This document shows, one piece after another, positions 10,035-18,775 of a DNA stretch of 64,000 nt. The notes under the pieces were generated by a model. That model was not told the origin of the DNA and did not search any database. It saw only the letters and a list, made by a program, of their open reading frames with translations. Position 1 is the first letter of the stretch. Each line of letters starts with the position of its first letter. The stretch comes from Orobanche coerulescens (lineage: Eukaryota; Streptophyta; Magnoliopsida; Lamiales; Orobanchaceae), in contig CM065814.1 in the NCBI GenBank assembly GCA_033398695.1, positions 106,456,501 through 106,520,500 on the forward strand, in the 5' to 3' direction. Both the position numbers and the translations under genes were made by a program.

Positions 10035-11185
10035 CAAAATAAAAATGTAAATTTTATATTTAGTATTTCCCATTAAAAAATCCAACAAACCAATTAAGAG
10101 AAACCAACTACATAATCGCATCATAAAAACAACAACTATATCTAATCACAAAACCAACTAACTACATCACCAAGTACATATATACAAGTACTAGAAGAAA
10201 ATAACTTGGTCATTTGTAACCAATTACATCATTGGATGTCTAAGACTGATATACAAATAGACTCTACGAAACTATTATGCGGAACATTTATTCAATTAGC
10301 CAAGGATTAGCCAAGGACCAGTTTGTCTGAGTTGGTGTCCATTCACAAAATTCACCTTCTTTGAACGAGAGAGCTGCAGAATGAAACAAGAAAGAAGAGC
10401 CAATAATTAGTGATGGTTACTAAGCTTCCAAATAGGCAGCCTGTTAACAACTATCAGAAAAATAAGGTCTACAAACTAGTTGTTCTAAAGAAATAATTTG
10501 CCAAGTTTATTTATCTTGACCAAATTTGAAGGATCATTTATCGAATTCTGATACTTTTCAAGAATAAACTAAATTATATAAAAGAACACCTACCTCCCTA
10601 TTTCTCTAGGTTAAAATTCAAGCACACTACTCTTCATTCGGCTTTCTAAGGAAAGCTTCAGAATATTTTTTAAGATCGTCTGGGTACTCTTACCTTCTTT
10701 GCGTTGTTTGTGCTATCTTTCACTTTGAGAGGATTTGACCAGAGTGGCTGCACCGTTAAGGAGTCAAAAGTTAAATTTCAATACCAAAATAGATAACAAG
10801 GCCAAAAAGAAGAACCCGACAACTCTGGCTTTTCGCGGCAAGAACTTAAGAACAATAAAGCAGTCCTTGTGAAGAAGAAGAGTGCAACTCTGGCTTTTCG
10901 CGGCAAGAACTTTCTCATTAAGCTATGGTAGAACAAATTGGTCAGATCCTATAAGAGGAGAGTAAAAGCATACCTTTGCCGCGTCTTGGAGCTCGTGAAG
11001 GAAAGGTTGTTCATTGTTCATCTAATAAGTAAACTAATAACAAAAATATTCATGTTCTTCGTAAGACAAGAGCTCAAATAGATTCACAAAATCAAGGGCT
11101 TAACGTAAAAATATGAGTACCATAAATATAAGAAATATGAATATTTGATGAGACATGAAACCTAAGCAAAACATGAAAAAACTTG
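10035..11185. other. CACTA interior, mostly uninformative
   Basis: This is AT-rich sequence with no supported gene. The one distinct structure is a 28-bp exact direct repeat, CAACTCTGGCTTTTCGCGGC followed by AAGAACTT, at 10820-10847 and 10885-10912. Splice-like signals suggest decayed exons, but I cannot assign them. Confidence 0.5.
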
Positions 11186-11189
11186 TAAA

Positions 11190-11320
11190 CTGTTACCGGT
11201 TAAAATTTCAGGTTTGGCAGTGATATTTCCTGAGAAATTGCAGCATAACGAGCAAGACCCCAGCTGCCTCTTTAACAGCTAGAGCTGAAGGACCACAGGG
11301 TATGCTTACAACAGTTCTCC
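11190..11320 (-). pseudogene. Captured exon fragment of class I fructose-bisphosphate aldolase
   Basis: The minus strand encodes RTVVSIPCGPSALAVKEAA, which matches the segment of plant plastid class I aldolase usually reading RTVVSIPNGPSALAVKEAAW. Immediately after it, a one-base deletion shifts the frame; in the next frame GLARYAAISQE is still readable, as in aldolase, and then decayed traces of the following EPEIL stretch. Class I aldolase cleaves fructose-1,6-bisphosphate in glycolysis and the Calvin cycle. Here it is a broken fragment carried inside a CACTA element, with the matching 5' exon at 13960-14211. It is not functional. Confidence 0.75.
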
Positions 11321-12540
11321 TACAGTATTATGATGCAAAGTGAAAATTGGTACGCAAAACCAAAGATATCAAATAATTTTTTTAGGAAATACAGATCATG
11401 ACAAAAATCGCAAAACATTTTGCAAAACGAGCCCCTTGCTTATAATATTCGGCAGATCTAGAAGCCAGTCCATCTAATCCCTGGCACCAAGATTCGTTGT
11501 TCGACCCAGTTAGTAGAACCAAACCCTGTCAAAACAGAAACAAAAAGGAAAAAAGGCAAAAAAACAAAAAGAAGAGAATAAATTAGACGACCATCATACG
11601 GCTGTTTTATACACCGAAATTTCCAATACCGTATCAGTGTGAATTTTTCTATACCAAAATTTTCAATCCAGTATACGGTATAGGTAAAAGGTTCCGATAT
11701 GATACAATATGCCATCCTTAAGTCAACGCCGAAACTTGGCAGGCGTCACAAGTGCTTTACAAATGTCCTACTGGAACGATAATCCGTCCAAACGCTGAGA
11801 AGAGATGATAATTTATCTTGACAGAATGACAATTCATGCTGAGAAGAGACGATAATTTATCTTGATGGAAGGGACAATTCAAACCTACATACGCTTAGGT
11901 TCTAGATGCAAGTAGTGATCAACCAAAGAACCGAAACCATCTCCTATAATCCACTCAACAATATCTTTTTTTCTCCAACACCAGCACGCCAATTAAAAAA
12001 ACATGCAAGCAAATAACAACATCATAAAGAGATGAAACTCAAAATGCAGAATAGTATATATCACTACGGTCCCCCACAATTTGTTTAGAGAACAAAATTC
12101 TGAATCCAAATAAAAACAAAACTCTCTACCACGATAGACTAGATAACAGAAATTTGTAAATAATAGATCGGTACCGAATGTCCTACTACATATTATGTGT
12201 GTGTATGTGAACTCGAATCCTGACTGTATACTGCACAAAGCAGTGAAATAAGAATAATCAAAATTAGTTTGACAGTTATATCAAATTTTCAGATTATATC
12301 TTCACATGGTTACTCAAATTAATAGTGTATGTTTAATGTATAAACTGTTAACCTAAACCCAGCCAAAAAAGGAAAATATTATGAATGAGGTACTGAAACT
12401 CTAAAAGAGAATTACTCATAACCACATAAAACAGAAGCAATAATGTGTCTGTTCATTTTATCAACATTAATCAACCTTGACAAAATACATAAAATTCTCT
12501 TCACATAATTTAATACTGTAAGAAAAATCAAATAAATGCA
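11321..12540. other. CACTA interior without recognised gene
   Basis: This is probably intronic sequence of captured gene pieces. Two near-identical phrases (CTGAGAAGAGAYGATAATTTATCTTG) occur at about 11797 and 11839, a small tandem duplication. No coding region or RNA gene is supported. Confidence 0.4.
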
Positions 12541-13340
12541 TACTTCACCAAGAACTGCAAACTTCTCCTGAATTGCCTCCTGTAAATGATCTTCAGCTTC
12601 ATCTGCTGAAATTTCTAAAACACAACATTGAGAACATCAAATTCCGTACTGATATCAGCTATTTATAAACTGTAATTCTTCATATGCAATGAAGGGACTG
12701 AAAGCTTCTGGGTGGGCACCCCAATACATGAGACTAACTAGTTTAACTTATTAGACTAACTAATACCTGCAACTGCACCAATTGTTTTTTCCACATTTGG
12801 TAGGCGTGTTCTGTGCGTACACCTTCTCCACCAAGAAGGCCCCCATGAAAAAGGACTGCGGTCAAGTCGATAAATGCCCACCTAATATATACCAATTGCC
12901 AAACATTAAGAGTTGAAATCTCATCAAAAAAAAGAAAATGAGAGATAGAGAGCAATTACTCAACCTATGGTTTCCAATAAATGTATCTGTGAGACATTCG
13001 AGATGAAATCCGTTGAAGTCCCCGGACTTCAAATCTTTCTCATCAAAAAGCTTCAAATCATCATTTTTCCGATTCAAAAGCGCAATAAAAATAAAAAATC
13101 ACGAAGACTTCACTAAAATACCGCTATAACAACATCCATTTTTATTCTTGCAGCACCAACATAATCAATATGTGAAACAAACATTCGATGTCCCTTTTGA
13201 GTATTTAAATCCCCATACAGAATAAACAAGTACCTGCAAAACTTTGTTCTGTATTACATCAGTTGTGTCTTTCTCCTGATATAGCCTCTCAACATTGTTC
13301 AATGCATCTTGGCATCTATTACACCACTCTATCTGAAAAA
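12541..13340 (-). pseudogene. Captured multi-exon gene fragment of unknown identity
   Basis: Three minus-strand stretches look like exons with splice-like borders. They are about 13233-13333 (WCNRCQDALNNVERLYQEKD, then TTDVIQNKVLQ), 12769-12884 (AFIDLTAVLFHGGLLGGEGV or its alternative frame, then a MWKKQL segment), and 12544-12616 (ISADEAEDHLQEAIQEKFAV). They have the composition of real soluble-protein exons and lie between the two aldolase pieces, but they do not resemble aldolase. I do not recognise the source. It could be a second captured gene or exons of a fused transcript. Function is unknown. Confidence 0.45.
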
Positions 13341-13344
13341 AAAA

Positions 13345-13955
13345 GTGAAGTCCAATAAAACAAATGTAAAACTCGGAAAGCTTAACTTTTTGCTTATTTT
13401 TTTTTTTGGAAATCAATAATCTTTTCACTTTTCCTGATGTTTTGCTTTATCTCATATTCAAACACACTCGACGACATATTTTTTTAAAAGAAAAAATAGA
13501 TAGTAGCCTCAATGATTAACGGAGTTACCGTCAACTTTCCTATTAAAATAAAGATGAAAAGCTACAATAGTGAGTCGTCAATAAAAGACTTCACAAGTGT
13601 TTGCATCTGTAAGTTTTTTTGGCAAAGCAATCAAATTCAGAAAAAAAGGAAAAACAGAAACCCATTACCAAAAAAAAAAAAGATTGGACAGTGGCCACAC
13701 AGCTAATCCTGGAAAACCACAAGTTCGTGGCAAATTTGCTTAGGTACAGCTAGTTACAAGTTGAGCAACTAGAAAATAATAATAAACAAATAAAAAAAGA
13801 GTTTAGCAAAAAAACCAATCCACCCAAACCTTCAACTGACCCAAATTACTGATCTGAGACAGGAACTAATACGAGCTTACGTGAAAAAATAACTTCAACA
13901 AATAAATGCTGATTCAATGAACACCGAAATACATTGAAGATAGTATCAGTATGAA
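13345..13955. other. Intron-like interior of the CACTA element
   Basis: AT-rich sequence with homopolymer runs lies between the captured exon at 13333 and the aldolase-like 5' exon. I see no gene here. Confidence 0.4.
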
Positions 13956-13959
13956 TGGA

Positions 13960-14211
13960 AAAGGAATCCCTTACGGCTGTTTTAATAAGCTCATCGGTAT
14001 AAGATCCGGTGCGGACGACCATCATACGGCACGTGGGGACGCGCACAATCACTTTTTTAGGTAATTGCAGCGGAGACCATGGCTTCTTCCTCTTCCACCT
14101 AGAGTTGAATCTGGGATTTCGGATTCCCAAACCAGGTCCTTGAATCGTCTTTGAGAAGAGGCCCGCTCCGATCTACTCCGATTTAGGACATGGACGCCGC
14201 CGAGTTGAGCG
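13960..14211 (-). pseudogene. Captured 5' exon resembling plastid class I fructose-bisphosphate aldolase
   Basis: An ATG on the minus strand (about 14211) opens a basic, Ser/Arg-rich stretch like a plastid transit region. After a frameshift near 14110 the reading continues KKVIVRVPTC and then VRTGSYTDELIKTA. The last segment is the start of the mature plastid aldolase (RxGSYxDELxKTA), which normally precedes ASPGRGILA. The exon then ends in non-aldolase sequence, as expected at an intron. Together with the exon at 11190 it argues that one aldolase gene was captured in this orientation. The frame is broken. Confidence 0.6.
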
Positions 14212-14269
14212 GCCATGGTCATTTGGAGATAGAACGTCCAGAAGCGCAAGTCGGCGGAAGAGGATGGGA

Positions 14270-14320
14270 ACGGGGTAGGAGATGCAGGAGAGAGAGAGAG
14301 AGAGAGAAGTGGGGAACGAG
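14270..14320. repeat. Short (GA)n tract upstream of the captured gene
   Basis: A GAGAGAGAGAGAGAGAGA run lies at about 14290-14307, just upstream of the captured 5' exon on the minus strand. GA tracts are common in plant 5' leaders, so the capture may have included the gene's own leader. Confidence 0.5.
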
Positions 14321-14359
14321 GTAAGAAATAAGTCTTGGTTTTGACCGATTAATATTTTT

Positions 14360-14649
14360 GTTCGGTTGGGCCAATGCCTTCTTCAATTTCCGGTCTCAAG
14401 ACATACACTTCGCTATTATAAAAATTTTTGATAAAAAAATAAATTTTCAGACTTTTTATTTCAGTAATTATCAAATTAGCGAAGTCTTTCTAACTTTAAA
14501 TTTCTAACTAGCTCCTACTTTTTTGTTTGGTATCATTTACTGAAGTCTATGTGGATTTTTTACTTCAGTAAATTGAAAAGCGAAGTTGTTGTTTGTTTTT
14601 ACTTTGCTAATATATATTACCGAAGTCTTTGGTGTTTATTCTACTAGTG
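14360..14649. mobile_element. Terminus of a second CACTA element inside the first
   Basis: The sequence ends TATTCTACTAGTG at 14649, whose complement CACTAGTAGAATA is a typical CACTA end. The preceding 280 bp contain repeated ACTTCGGTAAT / CTTCGCTA / ACTTCAGTAA motifs in both orientations, as in CACTA subterminal regions. The opposite end was not found, so it is a remnant or was lost. Confidence 0.5.
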
Positions 14650-15084
14650 CATTTATAATGTTAACTCTTCAGTTAATATTAATAATCCTTTAAATTTTAT
14701 GCAATATATTTTTATTTTCATTTTCAGTCATTATATCATAGTATTTTATAATGTTTAAAATTATTATTATATGTAGACATTAAATTTGCTATTTTAATTA
14801 TTTTGTAATTATTCATAGTTATTACAAGCTTTGATTTTTTTAATAATATTTTTAATTATTTAAATCAAAATTTATTAGTTTTTAAATACTACTTTATTTT
14901 AAAACCTTTTCAATTTAAATTTATTAAAAATATTTTATTATTTATAAAATATATATAAAATTCATTATTTGATAGAATAATGTTTTTATAAAAATAGATT
15001 CAATGTTTTATTAATTAATTATTTTTAAAGTTAAAAATTTATTAAATACTTAATTTTATATAAAATTCAAAATTTTGTTTATTA
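14650..15084. other. AT-rich spacer in the CACTA element
   Basis: Very AT-rich sequence, with no gene or ordered repeat that I can support. The right subterminal repeats of the CACTA element begin after it (GGTAACAC/GTGTTAC motifs, 15085-15275). Confidence 0.6.
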
Positions 15085-15275
15085 GTACTCTAAGGTAACA
15101 CATATCATGGTGTTACTGAGAGTTACACCTTTTATAGCTAGAGTAACATATATTTCAGGATTTGGTAACACCATAACCCGAGCGTTGTGGTAGGTCCAAA
15201 ATTTCATAGCTATGGTAACATCCAAGAAGGTAACACCCCCCTTAAGTGTTGTAGAAAGCCATCTATGGCGTAGTG

Positions 15276-16832
15276 GGTTACGCCTTAGAGACTGCTGCGT
15301 TTATTTTAAATTGAGTACCATCTAAATCAGTTCAAAGCACACCATATGAGATATGGACAGGAAACAACCTGTTTTTTCTTTCCTTAATATTTGGGGTTGT
15401 GAAGCTTATGTGAAGCGACTTATCACTGATAAATTATCACCCAAATCGGATAAATGTCTATTTGTAGGATATCCTAAGGAAACAAAAGTATATTACTTTT
15501 ACATCCCATCAGAGAACAAAGTGTTTGTTGTTCGATCTGGAGTATTCCTTGAGAAGGAATTTATTTTCAAGAAGAATAATGTGAGCAAAATAACTCTTCA
15601 TGAGATGAAAGAGCCACAAATAGATACTGAACCTTTAGATAAAACTGATTTAAACTCACATAGAGATGTTGAGACCACTTCTTCTATTCCAGCTCCACGT
15701 AGGTCTATACGTTATCATCATGAACCTGAGAGATATGGATTTCTCATCACAGATGAAAAAAATGTGGAACTCATGGATCTATATGAGCCAACAACCTAAA
15801 ATGAAGTAACTACTAGCATTGAACGCGAAAGTTGGCTTGAAGGGATGAAATCCATAATGCAATTCATGTATGATAATCAAGTATGGACTTTGATTGATCT
15901 TCCTGAAGGTTCCAAAGCAATTGGTTGTAAATGGATCTTTACAAAGAAAAAGGACATGGATGACATTGTACAAACATACAAATCACGACTCGTGGCGAAA
16001 GGATATAGACAGACTCATGGTATTGACTATGATGAAACCTTTTCGCCAGTCGTAATGGTTAAATCAATTAGAATTATACTTGTCATAGCAACATATTATG
16101 ACTATGAGATATGGCAAATGGATGTCAAAACCGCTTTTCTTAATGGGAAGTTAGATGAGGATGTGTATATGATACAACCCAAAGGTTTTGTCGATCCTAA
16201 TAATCCTAATAAAGTATGTTAGCTTCTAAAAGCCATTTATGGTTTGAAGCAGGCATCCCGGAGTTGGAATCTTCATTTTGATGAAAAAATCAAAGAGTTT
16301 GGTTTAATTAGAAATCAAGACAAACCTTGTGTATACAAGAAGATTAGTGGGAGCGCAATTGTTTTTCTAGTACTCTATGTGGATGATATCCTACTCATTG
16401 GAAATGACATCCCTACTTTGCAAAGTGTTAAACTTTGGCTAAGTAAATGTTTTACAATGAAGGACTTTGGGGAAGATGCCTTTGGGTATAAGGATTTATA
16501 GAGATAGATGTAAAAGGCTTCTTGCCCTAAGTCAAAGTACATATATTAACAAGGTACTGAGACGGTTCAGTATTCTTAATAGTAAGAAAGGGTTCTTACC
16601 TATGTCACATGGCATAAAGCCCAATATAACTCAAAGTCCTTGTTCGAAGGAAGAGAGAGATAGAATGAGCTTGATACCTTATGCTTCGGCTATAAGATCT
16701 ATCATGTATGTCATGATATGTACTAGACCGGATGTATCATTTGCATTGAGTGCAACCAGCAAATACCAGTCTGACCCTGGTGAGGCTCACTGGTCCGTAG
16801 TCAAAAGCATACTTTAGTACTTGAGAAGGACT
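15276..16832 (+). pseudogene. Ty1/copia integrase end and reverse transcriptase
   Basis: This resumes after the CACTA element with the integrase tail (TPYEIW, then NIWGCEAYVKRL). It continues with the Pro/Ser linker (APRRSIRYHHEPERYGFL) and the copia reverse transcriptase: WTLIDLPEGSKAIGCKWIFT, VAKGYRQTHGIDYDETFSPV, WQMDVKTAFLNGKLDEDVYM and the intact active site LYVDDILLIGND. It goes on through the RT/RNase H connection (PYASAIRSIMYVMICTRPD). Disabling changes include an early in-frame TGA, a frameshift near 15360, stops at about 15799 and 16222, and a frameshift near 16490. It ends at the LINE insertion. Confidence 0.92.
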
Positions 16833-17805
16833 AAAGATATGTTCTTGTGGAGTACGAGAACATCCCATCCTTTTGCTGCTCATGCAAACATCTCGGGCAT
16901 GAACTTAAAGAATGCAAATCTTCTATAAAGCAGACTGAAATGTTTGTGGGTGGCACGTCTAAAGTCGACACTATCCAGGGCACTCCGCAGCAGCCCCTTA
17001 CGGTTGACGGCTTGGACAGCAGGGAAGTCGCCCCCAACACTTTGCTGGAACTCCCAAAGCTCCGATCAGATTCAACCTCACCTCAATTGGAGAATGTCAC
17101 CAAGCCCAAAATGCAGCCCGCCTCTTATGAAACGGGTAAAACAAAAAAATACTCAGATTTTGGAAAAATGTCTTGTGGCAATTGAAGAGAAAGATCAGAT
17201 CCAGAATGTTTCTTACCCAGTCGTACAACAACCGATCTGTTCAGACCGCCTAGCCAGTCCAGCCTTGAGGTTACCCCCGGAGTTCGATGAAGACTCAGTT
17301 TTTCGATCAAATCAGGGACCCCACTTTCGCAAGCTTCGTCTAACGCTCGAGCGGTCGATTGTTCAAAAGATTAGAGATGATATCTTTCATTCATATGAAA
17401 TCTTACCCGCCAACAACATGGAAGAATGTTCCGAGGAAAATGATCGAGCATGGGAACCAGAAAAAGAAATTATAAACGTGGAAGAAGATTTCGAGGCAAA
17501 TGATCGAGCAATAGGTCCACAAAATGAAATCATTGGCACATCCGAAGAGGTTGAGGGTTACATTGAAGTCGTGAGCAAAAATAAAAAGAAAAAAGTCAAG
17601 GAGAAGAAAAACCCGAACTAATGGGTTTCTGTTTTGTAATCGGGATTTCTTTGTATTTCCTAATTTTCCTTTTGTTAGTATTGGTCATGTTAGGGATTTG
17701 GCCCCCTGAATAACAGTAGAAATTAGCTTTGTAAGGGAATATGCCCCCCTATCCTTTTTTGTTTTATTATAATATTATTTTTTAAAAAAAAAAGATATGT
17801 TCTTG
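16833..17805 (+). mobile_element. ORF1-type LINE or retroposed ORF1 copy with poly(A) and 15-bp TSD
   Basis: The inserted sequence (16848-17790) is flanked by the exact 15-bp duplication AAAGATATGTTCTTG (16833-16847 and 17791-17805). It ends in an A-rich tail after TTATAATATTATTTTTT. A long variable TSD plus a poly(A) tail is the mark of L1-type target-primed reverse transcription. The body encodes only a zinc-knuckle ORF1-like protein followed by about 170 bp of 3' sequence, with no ORF2. It is 5' truncated. Confidence 0.85.
16848..17621 (+). pseudogene. LINE ORF1-like zinc-knuckle protein, 5' truncated
   Basis: The insertion opens in the middle of an ORF with YENIPSFCCSCKHLGHELKE, a CX2CX4HX4C knuckle of the kind found at the end of the plant L1 ORF1 (the DUF4283-associated domain), which binds the element RNA. 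A frameshift around 16950-17190 separates this from a long acidic C-terminal part ending VSKNKKKKVKEKKNPN and a stop at 17619. The 3' untranslated part is rich in GGGATTT and CCCCC tracts. Alternatively it could be the processed copy of a host zinc-knuckle gene. The protein is not functional as read. Confidence 0.65.
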
Positions 17806-18313
17806 ATATATGGTGGTCAGGATAGTGATTCGGTCCTTAATGGCTATGTCGATACCAGTTTTGAGACAGACCAAGATGATTCAAAATCGCAGTCGGGATA
17901 TATATTTTGCAGAATGGTGGTGCTGTTAGCTGGAAGAGTTCCAAACAACCAACCACAGTGATTCTATAATGGAAGCTGAGTACATAGCCGCTTCGGAAGC
18001 AGCTAAAGAAGCTATTTGGATGAGGAAGTTCATTGGTGAACTGGATGTGGTTCCTAGCATTGTTGATCCAGTAAATTTGCACTGTGATAATAATGGAGCT
18101 ATTGCACGAGCTAAAGAACTAAGATCACAACAAGCATCCAAACACGTACTTAGAAAGTTTCACCTCATTCGAGAGATTGTCACTCGTGGCGATGTGAGGA
18201 TACGCAAAGTTCACACGGATAATAACATATTAGATCATTTAACCAAGCCACTTTCTCAAGCGAAGAATGATGGTCATATAAAGGCTATGGGTCTTCAGTT
18301 TATGTCTGTGTAG
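17791..18313 (+). pseudogene. Ty1/copia RNase H domain and polyprotein end
   Basis: This follows the LINE. It contains VLNGYVDTSFETDQDD and KSQSGYIFC (first catalytic Asp area), then a frameshift, then MEAEYIAASEAAKEAIWMRK (catalytic Glu), LHCDNNGAIARAKE (catalytic Asp) and the terminal VHTDNNILDHLTKPLSQAK. The stop is at 18311-18313. This is the standard end of copia pol and shows that the polyprotein was complete on this side before the insertions. Confidence 0.92.
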
Positions 18314-18334
18314 GACTAAGAGCACGTGGGAGAT

Positions 18335-18650
18335 TGTTAGTATAATGCTCTAAGTCTACTATTTAAAATAATGTGGAGACATTTATTATTATATAATATT
18401 GATTATATTATTGAATTAATATTCTGCTTACGATCATCAAGTATGTGACTTGATAGTAAAGCTCATTAAAGAATTAAAGAATATTTATTCTAGATATGCC
18501 TAGTAATAAGATTACTAGTATGATGATGATACGATGACTATGTTTTACTAGTCATGAACATGAGATGTTATATCACGTCATAGATACATGTAGAGACATC
18601 GTATTGGATATGACCTAACAAAGAGAATTATATATGGATTAAGTCATTAC
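18335..18650 (+). repeat. 3' LTR of the copia element (right border approximate)
   Basis: After the purine-rich GCACGTGGGAGAT the LTR starts TGTTAGTATAATGC, the common Ty1/copia PPT/LTR junction. It is AT-rich and about 320 bp long. A CA that could end it lies near 18650, but no TSD partner is available because the 5' LTR is outside the window. Confidence 0.7.
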
Positions 18651-18670
18651 AATTCCTATTATTGTTATAT

Positions 18671-18775
18671 ACTTCCTCTGTTCTCTTATTATTGCAACGT
18701 GTTGATTATTACACTGTTCACATACTCTCTTTTGACCATCTTTTGTGATTTATATGAAGATAATACCGAACACAT
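18671..18775. mobile_element. Possible Stowaway-like MITE end
   Basis: CTTCCTCTGTTCTCTTATTATTG resembles the Stowaway terminal consensus CTCCCTCCGT, and ACGGAGTA follows at about 18856-18863. The interior, however, matches family-B LTR sequence, so this is at best a remnant at a rearrangement joint. Confidence 0.3.

Larger units (their letters stand above)
9470..15275. mobile_element. CACTA (En/Spm) transposon carrying host-gene fragments (Pack-CACTA)
   Basis: The left end is CACTACGCCATAAATGGC (9470) and the right end is GCCATCTATGGCGTAGTG (to 15275). These are inverted repeats starting with the diagnostic CACTA, and a perfect 3-bp TSD GGT flanks them. Subterminal copies of GTTACC/GGTAAC and GTTGC motifs occur at both ends. 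No transposase is recognisable in the 5.8 kb, so it is non-autonomous. The interior contains minus-strand exons with similarity to plastid class I aldolase and another multi-exon fragment. It sits in the copia integrase gene. Confidence 0.9.
1..18650 (+). mobile_element. Ty1/copia retrotransposon, 5' end outside the window, split by three later insertions
   Basis: Four plus-strand blocks (1-83, 9152-9469, 15276-16832, 17791-18313) read in order as the integrase, reverse transcriptase and RNase H of one Ty1/copia polyprotein, followed by a purine-rich tract and a 3' LTR starting TGTTAG at 18335. The gaps are three later insertions, each flanked by its own target-site duplication (ATAAC, GGT, and a 15-bp repeat), so the copia reading resumes exactly where each insertion ends. 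The copia pol also has its own stops and frameshifts and is dead. The 5' LTR, gag and protease lie left of the window. The right end of the LTR near 18650 is approximate. Confidence 0.9.
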
